DNA of 64,000 bases from NCBI RefSeq assembly GCF_900476375.1, contig NZ_UPPP01000051.1, forward strand, positions 62,001 to 126,000, written 5' to 3'. This stretch comes from Allolucifera butyrica (GTDB lineage: Bacteria > Bacillota > Negativicutes > Sporomusales > UPPP01). Under the pieces are notes generated by a model. It had not been told where the DNA came from. It saw nothing but the letters and a program-made list of their open reading frames with translations, and did not search any database. Positions 8,309 to 17,033 of this stretch are shown here, piece by piece. Both the position numbers and the translations under genes were made by a program. The first letter of the stretch is position 1, and each line of letters starts with the position of its first letter.

Positions 8309-8719
8309 ATGGCTGATAAGAAAAAAACTGTAGAAGAATTAGTTTTCCTTGATCTCTACTACCATCCGGAACATACCTGGGTTCGGGTTGAAGGCGATAT
8401 AGTTCTGGCTGGAATCACTGATTTTGCTCAAGACCAATTAGGCGATATAGTATTTCTGGAATTACCTAGTGTTGGTGATACTTTTGCCAAAGACGATGTG
8501 TTTGGTCAAGCAGAATCAACAAAATCCGTATCAGCGCTCTACATGCCAATTAGTGGAGAAGTATTTGCTGTGAACGATAATGCTGAGGAATCTCCGGATT
8601 TAGTTAACAAAGATTGCTACGGCGAAGGCTGGATGCTTAAAGTTAAGCCGCGAGACTTGGAAGAGCTCAAAGAACTGCTGTCCAGGGAAGAATACTTGGA
8701 TTTATTAAAAGAATCCTAA
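8309..8719 (+). CDS. gcvH: GcvH-like lipoyl carrier protein
   Basis: 136 residues. The GcvH fold is clear: HPEHTWVRVEGD, GITDFAQDQLGDIVFLELP, and ESTKSVS with K72 in the lipoylation position, then SPDLVNKDCYGEGW. In the glycine cleavage system it shuttles the aminomethyl group from the P to the T protein. Neither P nor T is in this window, while lpd and lipA are, so a different dithiol-relay role is possible. It has a slightly longer N-terminus and an acidic C-terminal tail compared with usual H proteins of about 127 residues. AAAGGAGG lies before ATG 8309. Confidence 0.9.
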   Translation: MADKKKTVEELVFLDLYYHPEHTWVRVEGDIVLAGITDFAQDQLGDIVFLELPSVGDTFAKDDVFGQAESTKSVSALYMPISGEVFAVNDNAEESPDLVNKDCYGEGWMLKVKPRDLEELKELLSREEYLDLLKES

Positions 8720-8720
8720 T

Positions 8721-8850
8721 CAACCTTTGGCTGAATACACCAAAAGACTCAAGCAAAAGAATGTGGCCTTATTTCTATGCCACAGAGTACGGCTTTAATG
8801 GGACCGAAGGCTATGCTGGTTATGACGTGCTATGCGAATCATGAAACCGG
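8721..8850 (+). repeat. 130-base copy of an internal segment of the downstream beta-helix gene
   Basis: Nearly identical to 10258-10388 (a few substitutions and one missing base). It starts right after the gcvH stop and cannot be translated through, so it is a dead fragment. The rest of 8851-8956 holds the ribosome site of the next gene and nothing else recognisable. Confidence 0.9.
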
Positions 8851-8956
8851 ATGCTATGCAGAAAACTGGGAACATTCTGCAAAGTTAATAAAATAGGAAA
8901 CAAAGGGGGAGAGATAAGAAGAAGGTAATCTCCAACCATTTTAAGGAGGGATGAGG

Positions 8957-11083
8957 ATGACTGATTACAAAGTTAGGCAAGGCATTACAGTCTTAGTATT
9001 TGTTTTCAGCTTGTTATTGTTTTTCACAGGCAATGCTGAGGTTTGTGGAGTACAGACAATTTCAGGACGTACAATTACTGTAAAGCAGGATGGCACCGGT
9101 GGTTATACCTCGATCCAAGCTGCTGTTTATGCCGCTCATCCGGGGGATACCGTAGTAGTCTACGGCGGTACATATAGGGAAACTGTAGTATTTCCTCATG
9201 GGGGAAAGGACGCGAAATCGAGGATAACTTTGAAAGCAGCTCATGATGAAAAGCCGATCATCACCGGTTCTAATATTGTACAGCCTAAAGAATGGAGGCC
9301 CGACAGCGGGAATGTGTACACTCTCGTAAAAGATAACACATATTTCGGAGATTTCAATCCTTTTGCAGAAAAGTGGATGGCTAAAGGCAGTCAGTATTCC
9401 GACTTTTTCACCTGCGGCTGTGTTTACATCAATGGGAACGTTCTGTCACAGGTTTTTAAGAAGGCAGATGTTTATACAACTTCCAATTCTTGGTATGCAG
9501 ATGTAAGCGGCGGCAAGACTACAATTTGGGCTAACTTTAACGGACTGGATCCTACCAATATAGCCAACTCCACGGAAATCAACGTAAGAAAGCAGTGTAT
9601 TACGGCTGCGTGGAACCAAGGCTATATCACCATTGACGGTATGACCGTTATTCATGGTTGCGGTCCCAAGACCATTGACTTCTGGATGTCCACTGCAAAG
9701 CCTATGGCTGGCGCAATCAGCACCAATGGCGGCTATTACTGGATCATTCAAAACTGCGAAGCGTATCAGAACCGTGGGGTGGCCATTGATTTTGGCAATG
9801 GCTCCCATATGCAGGAACTTATGAACGGCGGTGAACCCAAACTGTACGGCCACCACATTATCCGTTACTGCAATGTTCATGACAACGGTACCAACGGTAT
9901 GATGGCATACCGGGGCGCATATACCGAGATTTACGGATGTACTCTTGCCGATAACAACACCTTGAATACCGGACTGCTGTCTGAAGCGTATATCAAGGAC
10001 GTTAGCGGTGGCTTCGGCATCTACATCCATAATAACTACTTCTACAGCGATCAAGATTGGGCCGTTTTTCCCATTTGGCTTGACAGCGAATGTGATGGCT
10101 GCCGTGTTTCCAAAAACTTATTTTACTGCAAGGGGAATGGTCACGGATTTACCTACCTTGCTTCAGAATGTAACAGTGGTTGGCAGTTGTATGATAACAA
10201 TATCTTAGTCGGTGTCGGATGGGATATCATGGAGTCCAGCCATAACTATTTTGTTCACAATCTTTGGCTAAATACACCAAAAGATTCAAGCAAAAGAATG
10301 TGGCCTTATTTCTATGCCACAGAGTATGGCTTTAATGGGACCGAAGGCTATGATGGTTATGCACGTGCTATGCGAATCATGAAACCGGGTACTCTGAAAC
10401 CAATTACTACCATTCAGAACTCAACCAGTCGTTTCGAGACTTTTTCGAGATTCAACAAGATGCTGAATAACATCTTCTTTGACTATGGTCCGTATGGCAC
10501 TAGATCGGCTAATGAAGTAAGGGCAGATAAATACAATGGCGTATATGCGGAAGTTTATCTTTCAACTGCACCTGGAGTTGACCCCGATTATAGCGGTGGT
10601 TCTTGGAAAGATGAAAACCATAAAAATTATCCCATCGCATGGGTCGAAGCATACCCCGGCACTGTAGGCAAAGGTACGATCTACTGGGGCAACGAATGCG
10701 ATTATAACGTATACTACGGCGGCGCAAATAAGATCGACTACCAGTATGCGACTGCTCGCGGTTATGAAGCAGACAAGAACAGTAAAGTCGTGGCAGGTTC
10801 AGGAAATAGCTACAAAGTTACGGCTACCAGAAATTCCTTTAAGCTGACGCTGAATGTTGATGATAGCGCTTCTACCCTCAATGCTCCGGCGATCACCGGT
10901 ACATATCTTGGTAATACAACAGCCTACAAGCAGCTAGGCTATGACTTCTATGCCCCTGGCGTTGACACCGACTTCTTCGGCCATAAAAGGAACAGCAAAA
11001 ATACAGTGGCAGGTCCTTTCGCAAACCTGAAGGCAAGAATCAATACGTTTGAATTATGGCCCGGAATACAGCTAGACAAGTAG
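8957..11083 (+). CDS. Secreted right-handed beta-helix protein (DUF1565/polysaccharide lyase-like)
   Basis: 708 residues. A signal peptide covers about residues 9-30 (hydrophobic core VLVFVFSLLLFF). The mature protein starts with TVKQDGTGGYTSIQAAVYAA and PGDTVVVYGGTYRE, the usual opening of right-handed beta-helix proteins related to pectate lyases and other polysaccharide-active enzymes. Repeated turns rich in Asn, Gly and Tyr follow. ATG 8951 directly touches GGAGGG, so ATG 8957 at 6 bases is preferred. It probably acts outside the membrane on a polysaccharide, feeding the hexokinase and hydrolase of the cluster. Exact substrate and lyase versus hydrolase chemistry are unclear. Confidence 0.8.
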   Translation: MTDYKVRQGITVLVFVFSLLLFFTGNAEVCGVQTISGRTITVKQDGTGGYTSIQAAVYAAHPGDTVVVYGGTYRETVVFPHGGKDAKSRITLKAAHDEKPIITGSNIVQPKEWRPDSGNVYTLVKDNTYFGDFNPFAEKWMAKGSQYSDFFTCGCVYINGNVLSQVFKKADVYTTSNSWYADVSGGKTTIWANFNGLDPTNIANSTEINVRKQCITAAWNQGYITIDGMTVIHGCGPKTIDFWMSTAKPMAGAISTNGGYYWIIQNCEAYQNRGVAIDFGNGSHMQELMNGGEPKLYGHHIIRYCNVHDNGTNGMMAYRGAYTEIYGCTLADNNTLNTGLLSEAYIKDVSGGFGIYIHNNYFYSDQDWAVFPIWLDSECDGCRVSKNLFYCKGNGHGFTYLASECNSGWQLYDNNILVGVGWDIMESSHNYFVHNLWLNTPKDSSKRMWPYFYATEYGFNGTEGYDGYARAMRIMKPGTLKPITTIQNSTSRFETFSRFNKMLNNIFFDYGPYGTRSANEVRADKYNGVYAEVYLSTAPGVDPDYSGGSWKDENHKNYPIAWVEAYPGTVGKGTIYWGNECDYNVYYGGANKIDYQYATARGYEADKNSKVVAGSGNSYKVTATRNSFKLTLNVDDSASTLNAPAITGTYLGNTTAYKQLGYDFYAPGVDTDFFGHKRNSKNTVAGPFANLKARINTFELWPGIQLDK
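10258..10388 (+). repeat. Source copy of the 130-base duplication inside the beta-helix gene
   Basis: In-frame segment of the intact gene; the fragment at 8721-8850 is its degenerate copy 1.5 kb upstream. Confidence 0.9.
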
Positions 11084-11110
11084 CAGATTAACTATAAGGA
11101 GTGTAATGAA

Positions 11111-12496
11111 TTGCAACACTTTCAAGTCGTATTCTTAGGCGGGGGTCCTGGCGGATATGTTGGCGCACTGCGGGCCGCACAATTGGGACTTTCTGTTGCT
11201 CTTATAGAAGAGTTTCGTGTAGGTGGAACTTGCCTGAACCGTGGCTGTATTCCAACGAAGACTTTATTGAAGAGCGCTGAATTATGGAATGAAGTCAAGA
11301 AAGCCAAGGAATTTGGCATTCATTTAGGCGAGATTTCCTTTGACTACGCTGCGGTAATGGAACGTAAAGAGACAGTTGTTAACAATTTGGTTATCGGGAT
11401 TGAACAACTGTTAAAGGCAGCAAACGTGGCCGTGTTCAGAGGCGCGGGCACAATTTGTGAACCTAGCCGCCTGGAAGTCAAAACCGAAGAGGGTGTTGAA
11501 ACAATAACCGCTGATAACGTTGTTTTGGCCACTGGATCTGTGCCGGCAAGGCCACCTATCCCCGGAAGTGATCTGCCTGGTGTAGTAACCAGCGACGAGC
11601 TTCTAAGCGAGAGCTCCTTGCCCGAAAGCCTGGTTGTTATCGGTGGGGGGATAATCGGCTTAGAAATTGCCTGCCTGTATCAGACTTTCGGGGTTAAAGT
11701 ATCAATTATAGAAATGCTGCCGACTTTATTACCAAATATTGATGCGGAAATAGTGAAACGGCTTGTACCGCTATTAAAGCGTAGCGGTATTGACATTTAC
11801 ACAAAAACTGTGGTCAAAAAGATAATTAAAGAACAATCACTTGCTATAGTAGTAGAGGAAAGTAACGGCGCTATTAAAGAGATTCCGGCTGAGCGGGTTC
11901 TGATTGCCACCGGTCGCAGACCTAATTTGCGTGGTATTGATGTTGAGGTGCTTGGACTTAAAACAGAACGTGGCGCAATTGTTGTTAACAACCAAATGCA
12001 AACTAGCATCCCCAATGTGTATGCGATCGGTGATGTTGTTGGCGGTATTATGCTTGCTCATGTTGCTTCGGAAGAAGGGATTGTTGCTGCCGAAAACATT
12101 GCGGGGTATAAGGCTGCAATGGATTATCGGGCAATCCCCAGCGTTGTTTTCGTATCGCCGGAAGTTGCAACGGTAGGAGTTAGTGAACAGCAGCTTAAAG
12201 CAGATGGTGTTCAGTACAAAGTTAGCAAGTTTCCGTTTTCCGCCATTGGCAAAGCGGTTGCGATGGGTGAGACCCTTGGTATTGTGAAGATTGTTGCCGA
12301 TGAACAAGGTGTTATTCTTGGCGGGCATATCATGGGACCTCAGGCCGGCAACCTAATTCAGGAACTAACCGTAGCTGTAGAGAAAAGGCTTACTGCCGAT
12401 GAGCTGGCAAGAATGGTTCATGCTCATCCTACCTTAGCAGAAACGGTTATGGAGGCTGCATATGGGATAAATGGAAAACCACTTCATATAAAATAG
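11111..12496 (+). CDS. lpdA: Dihydrolipoyl dehydrogenase
   Basis: 461-residue FAD disulfide oxidoreductase that reoxidises dihydrolipoyl groups with NAD. Visible are the FAD loop GGGPGG, the redox disulfide GGTCLNRGCIPTK (C41 and C46), the NAD loop GGGIIGLE, the second FAD motif VYAIGDVVGG, and the C-terminal base HAHPTLAE. TTG 11111 is 9 bases after AAGGAG; the nearby ATG 11106 is in another frame. Placed between the secreted beta-helix gene and the MFS gene, with gcvH upstream and lipA downstream, it should service the H-like lipoyl protein. Confidence 0.93.
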   Translation: MQHFQVVFLGGGPGGYVGALRAAQLGLSVALIEEFRVGGTCLNRGCIPTKTLLKSAELWNEVKKAKEFGIHLGEISFDYAAVMERKETVVNNLVIGIEQLLKAANVAVFRGAGTICEPSRLEVKTEEGVETITADNVVLATGSVPARPPIPGSDLPGVVTSDELLSESSLPESLVVIGGGIIGLEIACLYQTFGVKVSIIEMLPTLLPNIDAEIVKRLVPLLKRSGIDIYTKTVVKKIIKEQSLAIVVEESNGAIKEIPAERVLIATGRRPNLRGIDVEVLGLKTERGAIVVNNQMQTSIPNVYAIGDVVGGIMLAHVASEEGIVAAENIAGYKAAMDYRAIPSVVFVSPEVATVGVSEQQLKADGVQYKVSKFPFSAIGKAVAMGETLGIVKIVADEQGVILGGHIMGPQAGNLIQELTVAVEKRLTADELARMVHAHPTLAETVMEAAYGINGKPLHIK

Positions 12497-12715
12497 TTTA
12501 AGAAACTTAACAATAAAACGAAGATAGGGTTGTTTGGGTGTAAATTTTTTCGGTGAAATATTTATAATGTTCGCGTAATTATGACTCTAGTTCTATCTCT
12601 CTGCTAGAACGGAGGAGGGGGAATCACACTGATATATTTCTAACAGAGTGCGAGATATAAACCTAACCGGTAAGAAATTCTCAACTCAATAAAATTTGTT
12701 CGAGGAGGAGAAATT

Positions 12716-14095
12716 GTGGAATCTGGAATGACTAAACGTGATGAATTAGATGGAAAAATGACTTCAATGAGAAAACTTGCGGTGGTATTAATTGCTTTAG
12801 GTGAATTTGTTGATGGCTACGACCTATTAATAATTGCCAGTGCACTAATTATGCTTAAGCCGGCATTCAATTTAACAGCCAGCATGACTGGTTTGCTTGG
12901 TTCAATAGCTTTTATTGGAGCAACAGTAGGTTTAGTTATTTTTGGTGATCTTACTGACAGATTAGGAAGGCGTTGGGTTTATACTTTTAATTTGGGGTTT
13001 TTTGTTATATTTTCACTCCTTTCAGCATTTATCACGAATGTAACTGAACTTTTTGTTTTACGTTTTCTAATTGGAGTAGCGATTGGAGCAGACATTTCTG
13101 CAAGCATGGCTTTATTGGCAGAGATTTCTCCGAGCAGTAAACGCGGAGCATTGAGTGGGGCGCTACCTCAAATTTTTTGGACAATTGGAGCCATGGCATC
13201 GCAAATAGTAGCGATATTCTTATATATGAAGTTTGGTAATGAAGCATGGCGTTGGATGTTTGGGGTTTCTGTTCTTCCCGCTTTTCTTCTCTTAATCGGC
13301 CGCAGTTTTTTGCCTGAATCTCCACGCTGGTTAATTCTAAAGGGGAGAACAGAGGAAGCGATTCAGGCATTTGACAGACTTGGATTACCAGGAGAAGCAT
13401 TGGTTCAATCTTATAGTAATATAAAAGAGGAAAAGAAGGCTTCCTATCTAGATCTATTTCGGCCTCCTTATACTCGGCAAGCGATACTTGCCTTTGTTAT
13501 AGTTGGGTTTTCGCCCTTGTTTGCAGGCGCAAGCAGCGTGGTTGGACCGTATGTGTTTCGTTATGTCGGTGCACTGTCACCTATAGCTTCCCTTTTAAGC
13601 GGTACCATGATTTGGATTGGGGGGCTAATTGGAGCGATTATTGCGTTTTTCACTGTGGATAAAATTGGGCGTATTCCATCAACAATTATAGCATGTCTGG
13701 GGTCCTTCCTATGCTCGGTTATGTTAGCATATTCGATTAACATACCGTTGATATTTGTTACTACATTTATAGTTTTAGCCGTGTTTACTTGGTTCGGTGC
13801 ATCTTCATTCTGGTTGTTTCCGACGGAATTACTGCCGACACATTTACGAGGAAGAGCGCAAGGATTTGGTAATGGGATAGCGCGATTAGTTGTAGCTGCA
13901 ACAGCTGTTTTAGTAACATATGGGACAGCACATTTCGGTTTTAAAACTACAATCATTGCACTAGGCTCAACAGCTATTCCTATTTGCCTATATGCATTAA
14001 CGTGTACCCAATTCGAGGCTAAAAATAAAGATCTGGAAGAGGTTAGTTTAGATACAAATTCGTATGTAAATGAAAAGAAGATTTCTCGAAATTAG
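12716..14095 (+). CDS. MFS transporter, sugar-porter type
   Basis: 459 residues with about 12 hydrophobic segments. The loop 2-3 motif reads GDLTDRLGRR and the central signature reads PESPRWL, both typical of the sugar-porter branch. GTG 12716 follows GAGGAGGAG. It probably imports the sugar handled by the hexokinase. The 219-base gap before it holds no other convincing gene. Confidence 0.85.
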   Translation: MESGMTKRDELDGKMTSMRKLAVVLIALGEFVDGYDLLIIASALIMLKPAFNLTASMTGLLGSIAFIGATVGLVIFGDLTDRLGRRWVYTFNLGFFVIFSLLSAFITNVTELFVLRFLIGVAIGADISASMALLAEISPSSKRGALSGALPQIFWTIGAMASQIVAIFLYMKFGNEAWRWMFGVSVLPAFLLLIGRSFLPESPRWLILKGRTEEAIQAFDRLGLPGEALVQSYSNIKEEKKASYLDLFRPPYTRQAILAFVIVGFSPLFAGASSVVGPYVFRYVGALSPIASLLSGTMIWIGGLIGAIIAFFTVDKIGRIPSTIIACLGSFLCSVMLAYSINIPLIFVTTFIVLAVFTWFGASSFWLFPTELLPTHLRGRAQGFGNGIARLVVAATAVLVTYGTAHFGFKTTIIALGSTAIPICLYALTCTQFEAKNKDLEEVSLDTNSYVNEKKISRN

Positions 14096-14158
14096 ATTTA
14101 ATATTTTTCGCAATTGGGGATTTTGTTTCAGGTAGGGTTAATCTGATTCCGAAAATAT

Positions 14159-14236
14159 CGATTATAACGGCAGCAATGTTTTTCATGTATCTTTATCTTT
14201 GTGGATGTTACGGTATGCGTGCTGCCGTTATAGTCG
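14159..14236. repeat. 17-bp inverted repeat before lipA
   Basis: CGATTATAACGGCAGCA (14159-14175) pairs with 14220-14236 with one wobble, enclosing a 44-base loop. There is no T run directly after it, so it could be a leader structure or a protein site, not a simple terminator. Confidence 0.6.
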
Positions 14237-14272
14237 GTTAAGGTTTAGCGGTACTGGAGGCTGTAAGGGAAA

Positions 14273-15145
14273 ATGGCATATTTAAGAAAGCCCGATTGGT
14301 TAAGGATGGAATTAGGAGAAAGAAAATTTTTTAGTAATGTGAACCGTGTATTAGATAGATACTCGTTGAACACGATTTGTAATGAAGCAGACTGTCCGAA
14401 CAAAGGGGAATGTTTTAATAAAGGTACTGCAACTTTTTTAATTATGGGTAAAAATTGTACAAGAAATTGTCGCTTTTGCAAAGTTACAAAAATACTATCG
14501 CCTGAAGAGTTAAATCCTATGGAACCCTTAAATATTGCCAATGCCATCAAAGAAATGAAATTAAAACATACAGTGATCACCTCAGTAACCAGAGATGACA
14601 TTCCGGATGGTGGAGCAGAGCATTTTGTAAACACTATATTAGAAATTAAAAAGCTTTGCCCAGACGTAGTTATTGAAGTGCTTATACCTGACTTTAGTGG
14701 TGATCATAAGGCCTTGAGTAAGGTAGTCAATGCAGCCCCTGACATAATTAGTCATAATGTTGAAACAGTGCCTAGTCTTTACTCCACAGTGAGACCAATG
14801 AGCCTGTTTGAACGTTCGGTTAAATTATTAGGGAGAGTAAAAAAAATTAATAGTAACATATTTACGAAGTCTGGATTTATGGTCGGGCTTGGCGAGAAAG
14901 AAGAAGAGATTGTCGATTTATTATGCGTTTTACGAAACGTAGATTGTGACATCGTTACTATCGGACAGTATCTTCAGCCCTCAATAAAGCATTATAATGT
15001 GAAAGAATATGTTCATCCGCTTCAATTTCAAAAGTATGCAGAAATTGCCAGAAATCTAGGCTTTAAATATGTGGCCAGTGGTCCATTGATTAGAAGTTCC
15101 TATCATGCTGAAGATGGGTTTAACTATTTAAAAAGCGGTATATGA
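14273..15145 (+). CDS. lipA: Lipoyl synthase
   Basis: 290 residues; radical-SAM enzyme inserting two sulfurs into octanoyl groups on carrier proteins. The auxiliary cluster motif C36-x4-C41-x5-C47 and the radical-SAM motif C62-x3-C66-x2-C69 are both intact, and RSSYHAED near the C-terminus matches the conserved RSSY segment. Neither a LipB nor an LplA partner is in the window. Having its own lipA beside gcvH and lpd suggests a self-contained lipoylation unit. The 3' end overlaps the convergent aldolase gene by 22 bases. Confidence 0.92.
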   Translation: MAYLRKPDWLRMELGERKFFSNVNRVLDRYSLNTICNEADCPNKGECFNKGTATFLIMGKNCTRNCRFCKVTKILSPEELNPMEPLNIANAIKEMKLKHTVITSVTRDDIPDGGAEHFVNTILEIKKLCPDVVIEVLIPDFSGDHKALSKVVNAAPDIISHNVETVPSLYSTVRPMSLFERSVKLLGRVKKINSNIFTKSGFMVGLGEKEEEIVDLLCVLRNVDCDIVTIGQYLQPSIKHYNVKEYVHPLQFQKYAEIARNLGFKYVASGPLIRSSYHAEDGFNYLKSGI

Positions 15146-15996
15146 GATTTGGCAAAAACCTCCATTGCCGATTTAACATTATTTTTCATCGCTTCACAGC
15201 CCCAGATTGCAATATTATGGTAAAATGCAATCTCATTAGAGTGTTCAAGAAGCTTAGTTTTAACTGTTTCACCACCGGCTTTAGACATATAGGTATAATA
15301 ATTTATTTTTCTTATACCTTTTTCGATCGCAACCAGATAGTCTTCATCACTGACACCCGAGCCGCCATGCATAACTAAAGGTATATTTACCTTTTCTTTG
15401 ATTTTTCCTAATAAATTCATATCTAATTTAGGCTTCTTCAGATAGATGCCATGTGCAGTGCCAAAAGAACAAGCCAACGCGTTTACCCTTGTTTCCTGTA
15501 CAAATCGAAACGCCGTATCGGGATCTGTATAAATATCTTTTGCATCCTCTGGAAGTTCACTGCTGTTCCCGGTTTCTCGTCTGCCCAGAACACCGATTTC
15601 TCCTTCTACAGATACGCCTGCTTTCGAAGCCATGCCTACAACAATTCGGCTATTTGCCGCATTTTCTTGATAAGGCAGTTGAGAACCGTCATACATAACA
15701 GAGGTAAACCCCAGAGAGATTGCTTTATTAATCAATGCCAGATCGCTGCCATGATCAAGATGTACACACACCGGCACACTGGCATTGCGAGCTAATTCGA
15801 GCATAATTGGACCAATAATTGACAATGGAATTAACTCTTCGTGGACCTGTGCATGCATAATAATAACCGGTGTCTTAAGCTCCTCGGCAGCGTCAATAAC
15901 GGCCAATATACTTTCCAGATTGGGGGTGTTAAACGAACCGATTGCACATTTTTTTGCTTCCGCAATGCCAAGAATATCTGATAAATTTACCAACAT
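15124..15996 (-). CDS. Class II ketose-bisphosphate aldolase (GatY/KbaY/FbaA type)
   Basis: 290 residues. Zn-dependent aldolase cleaving a ketose phosphate to dihydroxyacetone phosphate and an aldehyde. Visible: HLDHGS (catalytic Asp and Zn His), EGEIGVLG, FGTAHGIY (Zn His) and VMHGGSGVSDED. ATG 15996 has GGGAGGAAAA before it; a longer frame up to 16026 lacks a ribosome site. Last gene of a minus-strand operon of kinase, isomerase, epimerase and aldolase, so its substrate is probably the ketose phosphate made by them. Confidence 0.88.
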   Translation of the reverse strand: MLVNLSDILGIAEAKKCAIGSFNTPNLESILAVIDAAEELKTPVIIMHAQVHEELIPLSIIGPIMLELARNASVPVCVHLDHGSDLALINKAISLGFTSVMYDGSQLPYQENAANSRIVVGMASKAGVSVEGEIGVLGRRETGNSSELPEDAKDIYTDPDTAFRFVQETRVNALACSFGTAHGIYLKKPKLDMNLLGKIKEKVNIPLVMHGGSGVSDEDYLVAIEKGIRKINYYTYMSKAGGETVKTKLLEHSNEIAFYHNIAIWGCEAMKNNVKSAMEVFAKSHIPLFK

Positions 15997-15997
15997 T

Positions 15998-17029
15998 TTA
16001 TTTTCCTCCCTTATATTTATACTCATTTTCTATTATACGAAGGTTGACATGATAAGTAACTTCTTCACCTGGGCGAATAAATTTTAATTGTCCTTTTTTC
16101 CGCATTACATCACGACCGTCCGGTAAGCAATTACCCGGCTCTAATCCCATAACGTAGTCTCTGATGCCCATCATCTTCCATTGAGTAAAACAATCCAATT
16201 CTTGAGTATCAAAGTCAATGGCTAAACCCGCTTTGATGTTAGGGTTATAAATAGCTGCAAATGCTTTATTTGAATTCTTAGCAAAAGAATGATAGTAGCA
16301 TTGTTCTTCAAAATCTGCTTGCGGCGGTAATACTTGATTCCATATTGCAATATCTTTTTCAGCATGTTCGTTTCTTGGCAACACCGAATCGGAAGGAATA
16401 AATAACCGGGCCTGTTCGGCTAACAACGGGTACCCGATATTAAAATGATAAAGAATCATTAACGGAGATGGTTTGCAGCCGTTATTTTTTACTATGTCAG
16501 TTATTTTAATTTCATTCACCGCAGTACTACAGCGAATTTCCCGTCTTAACTCTAATTTTTCAGCAAATATCTTTGCTTGTCTGATGGTAGCCCGTAAGAC
16601 AAGTTCGGGAATTTGGTTTTCCCGGTCAATATAATAATATGCTTCTTCGGAAGGTATATTGCTGATTTCACCATGCAGCGGCAATTCCTCCCCCTCATCA
16701 ACACAGGGACTGCCGACTGCCGTTAATCCGCAAGTTGTTAAAAATCCAGCAGTAAATGATTTCAAAAACCCGGCCTTGTTATCATCATAATACTGTGGCC
16801 CAACGTAGCCGCACGGTGCAAAATAACCCAAGTTATTTCCTTTAAAGCTCATTCTTGATATGTCAGCACAGCGGTCCAATGAAATTGTGAATTCTAATCC
16901 TTTACCATTTTTAGCCTGAAGCAGGCGCATTCCGTCGCCGCGGCCACCACACAACCGGTGTTCTTCAAAACCGAACAACTGCGAGTCATGACCGAGATAG
17001 CTATGTAAATAATCTGCCATGTTCCTCAT
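15998..17029 (-). CDS. DUF4432 / aldose 1-epimerase-like protein
   Basis: 343 residues. The sequence fits the DUF4432 group of galactose-mutarotase-like beta-sandwich proteins (LCGGRGDGMRLL, DRCADISRMSFKG, LHGEISNIPSE). It probably interconverts the anomers of the sugar used by the isomerase. It starts 5 bases after the isomerase stop; ATG 17020 is an alternative start. It ends one base before the aldolase start, so all four genes are tightly packed. Confidence 0.8.
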   Translation of the reverse strand: MRNMADYLHSYLGHDSQLFGFEEHRLCGGRGDGMRLLQAKNGKGLEFTISLDRCADISRMSFKGNNLGYFAPCGYVGPQYYDDNKAGFLKSFTAGFLTTCGLTAVGSPCVDEGEELPLHGEISNIPSEEAYYYIDRENQIPELVLRATIRQAKIFAEKLELRREIRCSTAVNEIKITDIVKNNGCKPSPLMILYHFNIGYPLLAEQARLFIPSDSVLPRNEHAEKDIAIWNQVLPPQADFEEQCYYHSFAKNSNKAFAAIYNPNIKAGLAIDFDTQELDCFTQWKMMGIRDYVMGLEPGNCLPDGRDVMRKKGQLKFIRPGEEVTYHVNLRIIENEYKYKGGK

Positions 17030-17033
17030 CCCA

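Noticed and set aside
9446..10054. 202-codon minus-strand frame inside the beta-helix gene
   Set aside because: Opposite-strand shadow; composition follows the real gene and no motif is seen.
11797..12328. Overlapping minus-strand frames in lpdA
   Set aside because: Shadows of a strongly conserved enzyme gene.
14159..14236. Insertion-sequence ends
   Set aside because: Arms look like terminal repeats, but only 44 bases lie between them with no transposase or target duplication.
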